Shown here one piece after another: positions 1-11,955 of a DNA stretch of 64,000 nt. Every line of letters starts with the position of its first letter. Position 1 is the first letter of the stretch. Origin of the DNA: Paraphaeosphaeria minitans. Its lineage: Eukaryota > Ascomycota > Dothideomycetes > Pleosporales > Didymosphaeriaceae. Location: the NCBI GenBank assembly GCA_015832175.1, contig WJXW01000001.1:2852001-2916000 (forward strand), given 5' to 3'. A model generated the notes under the pieces. It was not told where the DNA came from and made no database searches. It saw nothing but the letters and a program-made list of their open reading frames with translations. The position numbers were made by a program, and so were the translations under genes.

Positions 1-543
1 AGTAGGGATGAGCAAGCTAGAGGGAAACCAAAGATTTATAGGCAAAGCAAGTTTGGACGGGAGGAGCAAGCAGCAGATTGCGAGACTTGAGAAGAGTGAA
101 AGATACTGCATTATGCGGACGATTTGGCGAGGAGCACCTGCCTTATGGTTGACCCAGATACCCAGCTCCATGTGTGCATGGTATTGAGTACTCCCTCGTA
201 TCGGACAAGCAGTGAAGCATACAACTCAAGCAGCGCAGCCACACGCCTCTCAAATAGTCTACTAGGTACACTCAAACATAATCACCGACAAATTCAAACA
301 ACGGGAGCTTATCGATAATGAAACCAATGTTTTCAACAATCAGTGGGAATCTGTACAACCCGCATCATCATCATCATCATCATCATCATCGCACCCAGCC
401 TCGCACAGCGAGACTGACTATACACAAAAGACACCCCAAGCTATGCACAATCATCACCCATATACAGACATTCCCTTCCAGTCCCCACCTTCCCCCTCAC
501 ACCCTCCACCACGTATCCATTAAAAAGCAACACATGCGTAGCC
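1..543. other. Intergenic, 3' side of the Zn2Cys6 gene
   Basis: I see no supportable gene. A perfect (CAT)n microsatellite of about nine units lies at 363-390. Short reading frames through it have no recognisable product. The stretch is probably the 3' UTR and downstream flank of the minus-strand transcription factor gene that ends at 544. Confidence 0.5.
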
Positions 544-3500
544 TTATCCATTCCCAGGCCCGCCTCCAAAGAAAAACCCATCGAACAAATCCAACCCATT
601 CCCATCACTCCAATCATGCGTCCCGTCCCCGAATCCCATGCCGAAGCCCAGATCCTGCAGCGGCCCCGCGGCATCCGTGACATTAGCGCCACTGCTCGCG
701 TCCTGCACGGGGAACGAATCGAGGAAGTCGAGGTCGTTGAAGGTGCCCAGGTCGGGATACGTCGACGTGATGTTGTGCACGAACGAATTGTAGGGGAGCT
801 GGGCTGAGAGCTGGAAGGGTGAGGTCATGGGGTTGGGGTTGGGGTTAGGTGTGTGCGACATCAGCGGGGAGATTGTTGTTGTCGAGGTTGTGGGGGTGTA
901 TGGTTGTGGGTGTTGCGGAGAGGTGAGATTTTGGTGCGAGTAGGAGTAGGTTTGTTGCTGTTGTGGCGGGTGGTGCGAGCGCATCTGTGGAGAGATTTTG
1001 AGTTCGGTTGTGAACGGCTGGATTTGCTGGTGTTCCTGTTTCACCGATTGGGGTGGCGGTGGCGGGCGCATACCACCCAATTGGTTTGATATACGGCCGA
1101 ATGAACGTCGATCCGTTTCATCTTCTGAGAACAGCTCTTTGAGGTTCATATCGAAGCGGGGTACAGGACGACGTGCATGCTGGAAATACCCTGTCGGTTG
1201 ATAGCCCGATGATTCCGTGTCAGCATCAGATGCAGGTGGATATACTGCATTAGGCGATGTAGCTGGTCCTCTATGGTGGCGCAGTGCTTGAGGTCCAAAG
1301 CCTGTTGTTGACATGCACATCTGGATAGTCGCTTTGCTCATACGGTGGAAAGCATCACGGCATGCTTCTGCAGGTGGACACTTTTCGATCAGGTCACCAA
1401 GCACGGATGTTGCGGCTAGGACGGTAAAGTCGACATCATCAAGAGACTGTTGAGTGTAGATCGTCAGTACACGCCGTGATGCAAGTAGGTGCCACAGCAT
1501 TGGGATGCAGACTTACTAAGAGACTTCGCACAGCAGGCGAGTGCCACACAGCGTACAGGAATGATATCCCTGAAAAAGTTAGCTCAAGTACGCGAGGACA
1601 GTGACAGAACTTGCCAGCCATGAACAGATGATGTGTGGCCAAAAACGTGTAGTTGACTAAGCGCACGCGATGTAACTGCCGATATAGCTTGAGGACCTTT
1701 TGTCCGGCTTCCGCAACCTTCAAGAAGACAAGCTCCTCGTCTTCCCTCTCGTCGAGACTGATCACTGATGGGCTTCCCACCTCACTGTTGGCGCAGCCAA
1801 GTTCACCTGCGAGCCCTGTTGGGACCACCAAACTTTGCCGGTACAACATGATGATGGCCTGCCAGTAGTTGAGTTCCAAAAAGAGCGGAGAAAATTGCAC
1901 GCCGGCATCCTGCTGGGTTGGCGCCGATTCTTTCCATTCCAAAAGGCGCCTATCGATGTCGACACGCCAGCTTCGAAACGAGCCAAAGTTGGCTAGGAAC
2001 GGGGATGGGAGCTTCGTGTGCATGTACTGGTTACCCTGGTTTGTTCCATTCGCCCTTGCTTGTTTGGCCTGCCAATGTTGTAGCACTTGGAGTATCTCGG
2101 ACTGGAGCAACCTGAGCCGGAAATAGTGATACGCCACGACCTTGTAGCTGGAACCTCGCATATGTTCGGGCGGATCTAGGAACCCCTCCTTGGTAATGTA
2201 TCGATCATCGAGCATGGATGGGAATTCCGTTGTAACAACCTGATCAGTGATCCCGAAGGGTCGTCCGACGCAGGTGCTGACAAGCCTGTCGAAGGAATAC
2301 ACGCACCACCAGAGCCTTCGTCGGAGGTCACGAACCCACTCTCTGCGACCACGCTCCTTGGCATCGATTTTTCCAGCGGTTGCACCCGCAGTCGCATCTT
2401 CTTCCTCTTTCACTTCCGCTTTTCCGACAACTTGGTCCTCCGACGCTGCGCCATCAATCTCTACCCCGTCTTCGTAATGTAACCCAAGATCGACACCCAA
2501 CCGAACGGCAACCCCGACGATATACCACAGACCCGGCGCAACAGGTCGCAGCAGCGCAAATCCTGCGAGAAGTAACACGGCCTGCAATTCTTCCAAACCT
2601 CCTCCAAAACCATCGGGTCGTTCCGCAGCGGGTGTACTACCCAGAAAGTTCTCCAAGTGCGTTATGGCGGAAGCGTGGTACTCCTCGGGTTGATGCTGTT
2701 GGCCTGCAAGTCGCCGCTTCTTGTTTGAGGGTGGCGACATTGGCTTGGATTTGGTTGGCGATGTTGCACCGTCCGACGTCGGTGATTCATCAGAGTCAGA
2801 GCTCCCCATGATGATGCCGGCCCCGATGGCGAAGACGATATTGAGCATGTATGACTCGCGTGATGTTCTCTGCCCTCCGCCCGATGCGTATACACGGTCG
2901 AAGAGCTCCATGAACTCGCCACGATGCAGGACGGGAATCTGCGGATTCGCATGTTCGAAGTAGAGGTCGACCAAATGAGCGCCGAGGTCGCGTTCGGGGA
3001 AAGGCGCCTGTTGGAAGGTTGGTTTGTTGTGCAGACCAAAGAAGCTGTCCCGCATGGAGGTGCCGCCATCTGCCACGTTTGTGGGCAACTGTTTACTGCC
3101 TCTTTGACTCCCTCGCTCAGAAGATGATCCGGAGACGGAGCTCTTCACAGCCGCGAACACGACCCTGGCAAAGGATATGCCGGAAGTTGATCCCAGGAAG
3201 CGAGGATCGCTTGCGCCCTGCACCGAAACCATGCCGATGTTGGACACCAGCTTGGTGAGCTTTGCGCGATCACTGCGATCCTGTTCTTCCTTCGTGAGGC
3301 CTGTGTGCGTGATAGGAGGCCCATTATGGTGTTTCGGTGCGCCGGCGGCCGATGGGGGTCTTGACGCGGACCCGTTGGCAGGCTGAAAGCGGGGGTTGAA
3401 GTGGTCAGCGTCGGCGTAGGCGATGGAGTTCTCGTGCAGCAGTGACTGTAGATACGCGACTCGTGTCTCCAGATAGTAGACGTAGCTGGAACAGATTAGC

Positions 3501-3910
3501 CTACGGGGGCCAGAGAGAGCATGGCGGCGGGTTGGGCCAGTCCCGGAGCAATTGGCAAGTGAGGCTGGCTACGAACCTTCGAGGGATCTCGCGCTTGGTG
3601 ATGGGGTCGTAGCCAACGCATTTCTGGCTCGCCTTGTCGCAAGAGGCGCAGGACGGCAGACGCTGATCGCAGCGATTCTTCCTCAGGCGACATCTGCACA
3701 CAGCACAAGTAAGCGGCATGTTCCCTTTCACAATGCACGCGTCGTCAGGGCTGTGGTGAGCGCAAGGGGCAGCACAGACCTGTTGCAGGCAGAGACGTTG
3801 CGGAAGGACGAGGCGGACGAGGCGTTCTTCACCGTCGCCGGGGCTTCGAGAGGCGAGGCAGCGTCCCCGTCGTGAGAAGACTCATCGTGCGCACGCTTGA
3901 GGCCCGTCAT
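544..3910 (-). CDS. Zn2Cys6 transcription factor with fungal_trans domain (Ppr1/UaY-like DNA-binding region)
   Basis: Five exons by eye: 3910-3780, 3693-3577, 3485-1615, 1569-1517 and 1446-544, giving about 1024 aa. The zinc cluster is perfect (CX2CX6CX6CX2CX6C, about residues 42-69). It is only complete when exons 1 and 2 are joined across 3779-3694, which supports that intron. A linker (EIPRSYVYYLETRV) follows and leads into a short coiled coil, as in Ppr1/UaY-type activators. The middle region (HLVDLYFEHANPQIPVLHRGEF onwards, then WWCVYSFDRLVSTCVGRPFG) is the fungal-specific transcription factor domain. The C-terminus is rich in P, Q, S and T with acidic ends, typical of an activation region. 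Intron 1614-1570 uses a GC donor and is only 45 nt. The first ATG in frame is 3910; the TTG just upstream is not used. The target pathway cannot be told from sequence; the Ppr1/UaY likeness is only a family-level inference. Confidence 0.85.
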
Positions 3911-4279
3911 CAAGGCGCATCGCAGGGCTCGCGGGCGCTACTCCAGGTTTCGCGGTCGGCGGACGCTCAGGTAGCTAGCCCCGCACCGCACATGGGCTCT
4001 CCAGGCTGAACGAGTAAACGATGAAGCCGGGGGTGCGAACGCGCGGCGTGAAGGAGCAGGACGCGGGATGATTCCATGGGCGCGGCCACGGGCAACGACG
4101 AGAAGAGGCAGTGTGGGGAGGAAGCTAGTGGTGGCTGCATCTCTTATCAGCGACCATGTTCGTTTGTTCGATCGTTCGTACACTATCTACACGGTGGGGG
4201 GGGGGGCGCGGGGCGGGGGGGGCCGGAGAAGCCGAGGCATCCCGAACTGTGCGATACCCTACGGAGCTACACTCAGCCT

Positions 4280-4707
4280 GGCCATGGGGGTCAAGTTCGC
4301 GCCTCCAAGTCTAAGTTGGCCATGGAAGTCAGCTCTGCACCTGGAACAAGTTCAAGTGGGCCATGGAAGTCAAACTCTGCGCCTCCAACAAGTTCAAGTG
4401 GGCCATGGAAGTCAAACTCTGCGCCTCCAACAATTCCAAGGTGGCCATGGGGGTCAAGTTCGCGCCTCCAACAAGTCCAAGGTGGCCATGGGAGTCAACT
4501 TCGCGCCTCCAAGTACAAGCTGGCTATGGAAGTCAACTCTGCGCCTTCAACAAGTCTAAATTGGCTATGGAAGTCAACTTATGGCTATGGAAGTCAACTT
4601 ATTGCTATGGAAGTCAACTTATGGCTATGGAAGTCAACTTCACGCCTCCAACCAATCCACACTGGCCATGGAGTCAACTCTGCGCCTCCAACAAGTCCAA
4701 GGTGGCC
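4280..4707. repeat. 42-bp minisatellite with nested 20-bp subrepeat
   Basis: The unit begins GGCCATGGAAGTCAA and runs 42 bp through a GCGCCTCCAACAAG core to the next GGCCATGG. About eight full or partial copies are visible with point differences (GGAAGTC versus GGGGGTC, TTCAAG versus TCCAAG). Between about 4562 and 4640 the array collapses to four copies of a 20-bp unit (ATGGCTATGGAAGTCAACTT), as if only the first part of the 42-mer were amplified. Because 42 is divisible by 3, frames stay open across it. Confidence 0.85.
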
Positions 4708-4711
4708 TTGT

Positions 4712-4771
4712 GACCTGCTCCTGCTCCGACTCCTGCTCCTGCTCCTGCGTCTGCTCCTGCGCCTGCTCCAT
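4712..4771. repeat. CTGCTC-type hexanucleotide tract
   Basis: This is an imperfect array of CTGCTC / CTCCTG units directly after the minisatellite. It is low complexity with no coding evidence. Confidence 0.6.
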
Positions 4772-5609
4772 GCCAGGGCCAGCTCCGCCCCAGCCTCGAG
4801 TCCGCCTCCACGCTCGGGCGCGTCCCCAAGCGACACATTCACTGGTGACTGCACCAGCGCACAGCGAACCGACATGTTCGCCCCATGCCTCGTGCCAGAA
4901 CGCTGACTCGCACCGTGGCTCCCTGCAACCCAGCACACCGATCACAAGTTGCCGACTCTGTGGGACCGCTCTCTGGAAATAAGCGAAGACGTGCTGCCCC
5001 AAACGGTGCCCGCCCAGGTACATCATCCTTCGACGCCTCGAAAGCCTCGCTTCATCTTTGATTAACTGCCACTCGCTGTCACTCCCAAGAGTTCCATTGC
5101 GAGTCATGTTGTGCCCGGCCCTGCGACTCTTTCCCCAACCCGTCGCACGACCCTGCAGCGAGTGAACGTCACCGGTGACCACCGAGCTCGCATCGTCATG
5201 CTGAATATGAATGAGGTATATAGCATTGCGCTCGAGCGATCCTTCTATCTAAAAACAGAACTGTACTGAGCCAAACTGCCCTGGGGGTATTGTAGATCCT
5301 TGTTTTGATGCCAACGCCGGGCTTGCTTCCGTGAACTGCCTGTTCTTGTGTATCGCCTGAGATCCCTCTAGTAAATGATGTCCCGCCGTCCCCGCCGTCC
5401 CGTAGCTGCCCAGATCCGTACCCTGTTTTACAAACCCCCCCCCTCCTGTAGGAAAACGCCGGGCCAAGAGGCCTATCCCTTCTAATCGAAAATGAACAAT
5501 AACAATGGTGCTGGTATTAATATCCGGTACTTGGTAATGAAAGCATAAACGCCAATGCTAAGTAGTGTGAGATGCAAAGAGGTGTCGTCGTCGTGTGTCA
5601 TCGTGGCCG

Positions 5610-7548
5610 CTATTTGGGCAGCCGTTCTTCAACCTCGCCGTCCAGCGTGAGAGTGAGAACGGAGTCGGTGTCAGAGGCGCCGAAACCAGCTTCTTCGTCG
5701 TCCGAGGGGCTCGAGAATCCCGTCTTCTTGCGCTTCTCCTGCATCGCAAATGCAGGGGCCCAGCCGACCATGGCAACGCCTGCAATGGTCCACCAGGCCA
5801 ACCCTGACATGCCAATCTGGACACCGACCGAGTCGACTGCACCAGATACCGTGGGCCCAAAACCCCTCATCACGCTGGCGGACGCAGCCGCAGCGCCGTT
5901 AAGGGTGCCGAGAACTTTCTTGGACGGAGAAGCGTTGGCAAGCATGATGGCCAAGGATGGGTAGGAAAGTGCCTGAGCCGTTACCTTCCACACAAGGAGT
6001 AAGACGATGCCGGGGATGCGCATGTTCTTCGGTAGAAGCGCGAGGTAGGGTGCCATGATGTACAGAAACGGGTACAAGGCAATAGTCAACCAGAATGTTC
6101 GCAAACTTCCGAGTTTCTTGCTGATCCAGGGGAAAATGATGAGCTGGGTAAACACCTGCAGGACACCTTGGATGCTGAGAATAAGGCCATTCGTCTGTGT
6201 AGACAAGTGGAATCCGCCAGTGAAGTAGAATGGCAGGTTGCGGTTTTCTCCTTTTGCTTCGTCTCGGGACATGAGGATCGGTAGGAGCTGCTCCAACGAT
6301 ATCGTGTGGCTGCCAAGAATGTCAGTTTACGTTTCAGCCAATCCGAGATTCACGTACAATGCGAGTATGCCGTAGCACACAATGTTCAGGCATGTTTGTA
6401 TCGTAAAGGCGTCACGGACGGTGGGCGCTCGTACAACCTCTTTCTCGAGCGAGAAAGGAGGCGGTTCGCAGATGGATGGTCGCGAGCTACACAGCGTCGG
6501 CGAGCTGTCAGTGCTCCTGTACGCCTTTGCGTCGTCATCGTCTCCCAACATGGCGCTCATATCGTCTAGAGATGCATCCTTGTCGCTCAAGGACTCGTAG
6601 GCCGGCTGTCCCCACACTTTGCGGAGAAGCCAATGGCCCAGCTCGGTACCGCGGTCGTGGTCGTACTTGCGATCCTCATGGGTCTCCTCGAGAAACAGGA
6701 AGCCCACGGTAAGGCCAAACGCAACTACTGCTGTGCAAACAAGGTTCGGAAGCAGGTACGGGAACGTCTCGAAAATGGTGCCCTCGAACCAGGCAGGGAG
6801 AGACAGGGCGGGACGGGCGAGAATTCCACCGAGCGATGCGCCGACAATGGTGCTACAGAAAAGCGGTCAGTACTGCGTACCAATTTCTCGCTCAGGGGAA
6901 ACACTTACCCAAGGCACCAAACAGAGGGCATTATCGAATACGCGCGCGCTGTGCACCAGGGTCAGCGCGCCATCCCAGATGGCCGAAACAATAAACTTAC
7001 GCTGGTGCTTCTCCACCGTTACCAGTTCCGCGACGGTAGTCTGAAGAACGCCGATGTTCCTGCATGCGCGTTAGCGAGCGCTTACGGCACTCGGTCCCAC
7101 GAATGACCTCACCCATTGAGTGCTCCGCCCAATGCCCGTGCAAGCATGGCAACGGGCAGCGATTGTGCGAAGCCGAAGAGAAGCATGCTCAGACCCGTTC
7201 CGAACAGCCCGCCGAGGAGAACCTTCTTCCGTCCGATCCGATCGCTGAGCCGGCCCCAGAAGATCCCGCTCATGCACTCCATGAATGCGAAAGCTGAAGT
7301 GATCATGCCGACATACATGGAGACCTTGCTCTCATCGTTTGTGATTTTGAAGTCTTTCACCATGTAGTAGGCGTACGGGAAGATGGACATGAATGCAATT
7401 GGCTCGCATATCCGGCATAGCGCTGTGAACATGTTAGGATATATCATCAGATCGATGCAGATGCAGACTTGCCGAGTATGGCCAATTGCCTGTAGGGAAA
7501 CGGTGTGTTGTCTGGGGAGTGGGTAGAGGCCCCGCCATGGCGAGCCAT
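5610..7548 (-). CDS. Major facilitator superfamily transporter
   Basis: Six exons by eye: 7548-7473, 7422-7113, 7059-7001, 6948-6909, 6852-6358 and 6309-5610, about 559 aa. The joined N-terminus reads FPYRQLAILALCRICEP, a conserved start of a fungal MFS family of drug-transporter-like proteins. The loop 2-3 signature (GRLSDRIGRKKVLLGG) follows TM2. Helices are separated by a long hydrophilic central loop (HEDRKYDHDRG to LEKEVVRAPT), as in 12-TM MFS proteins. The second half contains FHTISLEQLLP and the last TMs (LLLVWKVTAQALSYPSLAIM, GLAWWTIAGVAMVGWAPAF). The cytoplasmic tail is acidic. It is probably a membrane exporter or uptake carrier; the substrate is unknown. Intron 1 (7472-7423) has a GC donor. 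Intron 5 uses GTACGT at 6357, which restores the frame into exon 6. Neighbouring genes give no clue to the substrate. Confidence 0.85.
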
Positions 7549-9616
7549 TGTGTTTGTGTAGAAGCTGTAGGGCGATGGAGGTGGCGAGGTGGTTGAGTGA
7601 CGGAAGGGCTAAGGATAGGTGTGAAGCAGTTGAAGAGACCAGCAATACATATGCAACGTGTCAGGCGACGACACTAGTGCTTGGGGTGTTAAGAAGGGGT
7701 CAGTGTGTTATGAGGCGGGTGTCAGAAGTTATATACGACAAGAGGAAGATTTAAGTGGCGCCGTGTGAGCGGGTAGACCGCTGTTAATGACAAGGATGGG
7801 AGCAGCGGGGAGGAAACGGGGAAGCAGGCGGTGATTGTTGTGGAAGTGGATACGTCGTAATGGGCGGATAGAGACAGCGGGAGGACCAGCACATGTAATC
7901 GAGCGCGGAGCTGCGCCTGGGACAAAGCATGGCCATGATCGTGTCAGTAGGGCGCCAGGAAAGTTGTGCTGGCACTCGGCCAGTCCTCACTTTGTGACTC
8001 CAAGCCAACGGAATGCGCGCCTGTGAGCCCGAGATGAGGGCAAGACTGGGCTCGCTGCCCCTGAACGTGGGCCAGGGCCATGGAAGCTTCTTAGCACACA
8101 GGGCCGGAGCCGGCTTGAGCGGAACCAAGGCATTGGAGGTGCTACAAGCAACCGAGTAAGGTGGACCAGGGTAGCAAGTGTGAGCGTTGAGCGACGAAGT
8201 GGCATGACAGAAATCGCGAAGAGAAGATCACCACGCACGTCCCGGCAAAGCATGTAGGCTGGGACTAGTCAAAACCCGCGGAAGCGGACAGGTCCCTAGG
8301 CTGCAGCAGGCCCATCAGCGCACCACGCATCATGTAAGGGTTGCCTGCCGCTAGATACCTGACAAAGACTGAACGTCGTGCCGACCGTCTCTGGCCGCAC
8401 TGAAGCCGCAACCGGAGACGGAAGCTATTTCAGCTTCCCCGGGGGGCAAACATGAATTCTCACGGTCCGACGCCCTTTATTCGCTCCTCGACCAGACCAC
8501 CGGCGGCGTCGCAGCTGGCTCAGGGGCAACCACCAGTGCGCAGGATCATCGAGTCGTTTGGCAGCGAGCGAGTCATAGCGCGGAGCAGTCGGCTTCTTCT
8601 TCTTCTTCTTTTTTTCTGTTGTCAAGGAACATGCCCCGCGAATCGGTTGTCAGGATCATGCTGCCTCTTGGGTGGTGGACAGCTTAGGGGCGTGGCAGCA
8701 TACAAAATGGCGGTGAATCCCGACCTGTCCACTCGACGACAGTGCCCAACGACGGCTGCCAGCAACCAGCAGCGTGTTGCTATGCATCGTGATGTGACAG
8801 ATGACGATGGAGGAGAGCTTCGCCGGTCTGCGACGCGAGTCGCGCTCCTGTCAGCCAACGTGGGAGGATTCAGAACCTCTCGCGTCGTCTGCTTGGCGGG
8901 CTGATATGCGTCTCCTCCACGCACGCCGTCAGCTTCATCCGCAGGCAGTCTGCCCTGTCGCCTTGTCGTGGCCACCAGGGCGCGTGGCGTCATCCGCGGC
9001 CACAACTCCCGCCCACGATGGCATCAGCTGACGGATGGGGGTTGGTTGTGTGCGGCGGCGCTGGACTTGGGGCCTGGGTTGCGGGCAGGTCGTCAGTCGT
9101 CATGGCGGGGCCCGGAAGGACTTCCGCCGCGTGTCGCAAGATGGTCGCGTCCAGCTCTCGAGCGAGCGTCGAGGAGAGTTCGTGCGGCGAGACGGACCAA
9201 AGGGGTAAGCATAACGGCTGTTTGGCAGCGAGTGGAGCCGGCAGTGCGGCGGTGTGGACGTAAGGCTGGGTGTTGCAGGGCAGGGCCGGGGTTGCTTGCA
9301 GAGAGCCACGCGAGATTGACACGATGCACAGGGGTAGGGGGCTAGCGCCGAAGATACTGAGACGGCCAGTGTTCTTAGCGGCTTCTGGGCTCGAAACCGC
9401 GACGCCAGGCCCGTGGTCCTCGCCGTGTGATTGCTGCCAGAATCCTCCGACGGACGCAGCGCTAATCATGACGCTGCCCTGTCCTCGTCTCGTCGACTGC
9501 TCGCTGCTCACTGCTCACTGCTCAGCGCACGCGTGGGCGCGCAGACACAGCCGGCACACGTTGCCCCGTCGACTGCTCACTGCTCGCTGCTCATTGCTCA
9601 GCGCACCCGCGCTCTC

Positions 9617-9652
9617 CCCACCACCACCACCACCACCACCACCACCACCACA
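9617..9652. repeat. (CCA)n microsatellite
   Basis: About twelve uninterrupted CCA/CAC triplets. The long histidine, proline or valine runs it gives in overlapping frames are artefacts of the repeat. Confidence 0.9.
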
Positions 9653-9991
9653 CAGTGACCGGCCTGCGACACGCTGGAGGACCTCCAGGGGGCGACGTCG
9701 TCTCGTCGACGGTGGCAGGTGACCTCCCTTCCAGACCCGAGTCGCCGGGCCCGCCATTCCGAGTCGTCGGCTCGTATGGATTGCGCGCTCCAGCGCTTCG
9801 CAGGCCACGTGACTGGCTCTCTGCCGCTGCGGCGCTGCCCAGCCCTTGCACCTGTGCGTTGATGGTCGCTTGCAATGTTGCTTCTTCGGGCCCTCGTTTC
9901 ATCTTGGCCATTCGCATCCGCGCACGTCGAGCGCGGCGAGTTACACGGCGTCTGATGCGCGCAAGCCGACCGGGACCATCGCAACCGGCCC

Positions 9992-10200
9992 GTCGAGCGG
10001 TCCAGGACTACCTAGATATCGGGACTACCTAGAGATCCGGCCCTGCCACAGAGGTCGAGCGGTCCAGGACTACCTATCACCACCGGCCATGTCGAACTAC
10101 CTATCACAACCGGCCCTGCTGCAAATGTCGAGCGGTCCAGGGCTACCTAGATATCGGGACTACCTAGATATCCGGCCCTGCCACAAATGTCGAGCGGTCC
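9992..10200. repeat. 62-bp tandem-type repeat array (GTCGAGCGGTCC...ACTACCTA)
   Basis: GTCGAGCGGTCC occurs at 9992, 10054, 10127 and 10189. Two near-identical 62-bp units (from 9992 and from 10127) each carry a doubled CTACCTAGATATC/CTACCTAGAGATC element and end in CGGCCCTGCCACA. The 73 bp between them contains two degenerate shortened units with CTACCTATCAC. The element ACTACCTA/GCTACCTA recurs about six times. Confidence 0.85.
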
Positions 10201-10808
10201 ATCAGCCTGGCGCCCTGCTGTCAATAGCGCTCGATACAACGCTTTATTCTTTTTTTCTTCGTGCCACGCCGCAGCGCTGCGGCGATTGGCGCGCGCGATG
10301 ACACAGCAGATCGTCGAGCCTGTTGGTAGACTGCTCATCTAGTTCCTGCAGCCAGCCTTGCTGCGACGGGAGCCCAACATGGAAGCGACCGGTAGTCAAG
10401 CGCCGTTCCTGGTATCGGGCGCGGTGCATGGTTTCGATTATCGTGAAAGACGGTGTCTGCAAGTGGCCGACTGACCAGAAACCAGGCTTCGACGACAGGG
10501 CGCCTCCCTCATGGTTCCGGTGAGAGGTGAGACGAGCATCCTCTCCACGGGCGTGCTGCCACGTCGTCGTGCTAGCAAGGCGTCCTGTGCGCAGATGCCC
10601 GACGGTGGTGAGCGCCTGAGTCCTGGACAGATCTCACGTAGACGACGGGGAATCTTGGACAGCTCTGCAGCGCCATGGAGACGCAGGTGGAGTGCGATGT
10701 CACTGACCCGGGCACGCGCCAAGCCCCTCTGCACGCTAACGCAGCGGGGATAGGCGCAACCCATCCCACTCACTCTCACCGCTAGCATCTCTCGACACCG
10801 CTGGCATC

Positions 10809-11955
10809 ATGTCTTTACCCGCATCGTCACCAGCGCTCAGCTCCTTCCGGCGCCAGCAGCTGCTTGTCGAGTTGTGAGTTGCAACGTTGGCTCTCTGCGC
10901 TGGCGCCTAACAGTGCACAGCTCCAGTCTGCGACATGCCCAGCTCGACGGCGTCTTCGTGAGCATCACGCCCGACGACCCTGCCTTGTGGGTTGGCGTCA
11001 TCTTCGTGCGAAAAGGTACTTGACATCTGCCGGGCCAGGCATTTCCATGTCGCTGTCTTCGCCATCCAACCCATCGCCGATTATTCACCATGCACAGGGC
11101 CCTATGCTCCCGCAGTGCTGCGTTTTCAGATCTCATTTCCGTCCAACTACCCGTCCTTGCCCCCCCTCGTGACCTTCTCCACCGATGTTTTCCACCCGCT
11201 ACTCACGCCACTCACCACGTACACGTACACCACGGGATCTTCGGACACAGACACCGTGAGTGCAACCGACGAAGAACGACTCCCTCCCGGCGGCTTCAGT
11301 CTTCGGCACGGCTTCCCGCAGTGGTTCGGACGCGCACGGCGGTCCGCACCAAGTTCCCGCAATGTAAGCGGGTCGGGCCTAGCTACCTCCGCGCCAAGTT
11401 ACACGCCTGCACAGTCAGACGGTAGAGACGGCGCCCCAGCCCCGTTGGATCTGACTGGCCTTGCCGCAACACCTGTGTCCATGGTGGGAGTACTAGACTA
11501 CATCCGTAGCACCTTCGGTGAAGAGCAGGTACTGGACTCAATTGCAATTGAAGCAGCAGCAAACCCCAGCGCGTACCATGCTTGGCGCGCCTACCGCGCA
11601 TCTGCGCTACAGACCCAGCTTCCGTCGCCCACGTCAACGACAGCCGAGTCTCAGGGGAGCTCGCAAGGACGGATAACCGGGGGTTCGACGCTCGTCAGGA
11701 ATCGTCGACCCGGAGAGTGGAATTGGGAGGGCGTGTGGGAGGAACGCGTTAGGAAAGCCGTGAAAGCCAGCCTTTCAGAGCCTGTCCTCTTTGGTGGACC
11801 AGCAAGCGAAGATATTGTTGGTCGATTTCTCCCCGTGCGATGGCCTACTGGCGCTGACGTGTTGGTAGATTCGCTTCCGCAACAGCGACGAAGAGTCTGC
11901 GGTGAGGATGCAGAAGGAGCTGGAGGTGGTTGCATTAAGAACCGCAGGACTCTAG
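10809..11955 (+). CDS. Ubiquitin E2 variant, FTS/AKTIP-like (probably catalytically inactive)
   Basis: Four exons by eye: 10809-10873, 10921-11015, 11098-11816 and 11869-11955, about 321 aa. The E2 fold is recognisable: SSLRHAQLDGVFVSITPDDP, WVGVIFVRKGPYAPAVLRF, and SFPSNYPSLPPLVTFSTDVFHPLLTP. The last is the PxxPP...F...(Y/F)HP block of E2 enzymes. Active E2s have a catalytic Cys after HPN, but no Cys occurs there; a Thr/Ser-rich stretch (LTTYTYTTGSS) takes its place. The long C-terminal extension contains WNWEGVWEERVRKAVKASL. Size and layout fit the FTS/AKTIP subunit of the FTS-Hook-FHIP complex, which links early endosomes to dynein in fungi and animals. The role here is inferred from the family. 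The last intron (GTTGGT donor, 52 nt) is the least certain; without it the C-terminus becomes unnatural. Confidence 0.75.

Larger units (their letters stand above)
3911..5609. other. Intergenic region with G-tracts and minisatellite
   Basis: This lies between the transcription factor start and the MFS transporter stop. It holds a G-run cluster (4193-4222), the 42-bp minisatellite (4280-4707) and a CTGCTC-type hexamer tract (about 4712-4771). Open frames of up to 276 codons run through the minisatellite because its unit is a multiple of three. They have no family likeness, and I do not call them genes. Confidence 0.5.
7549..10808. other. 3.2-kb gene-free region with simple repeats
   Basis: I find no reading frame with family likeness or plausible intron structure on either strand. 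The region holds a pyrimidine tract (about 8598-8622), a (CCA)n microsatellite at 9617-9652, repeated short motifs (CTGCTCACTGCTC around 9500-9600), and the ACTACCTA repeat array at 9992-10200. The part next to 7548 should contain the MFS gene promoter, and the part next to 10808 the promoter of the E2-variant gene. Confidence 0.45.

Noticed and set aside
4076..4906. 276-codon open frame through the minisatellite as a repeat protein
   Set aside because: The frame is open only because the unit length is a multiple of three; a second frame (4363-4713) is open too, and neither has likeness or codon bias.
544..7548. Transcription factor plus MFS transporter as part of a secondary-metabolite cluster
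   Set aside because: No core synthase or tailoring enzyme lies nearby, and the next genes are endosome-transport and housekeeping genes.
9591..9917. Poly-Trp, poly-Val, poly-Gly or poly-His proteins around 9.6 kb
   Set aside because: They are translations of the (CCA)n microsatellite in different frames.
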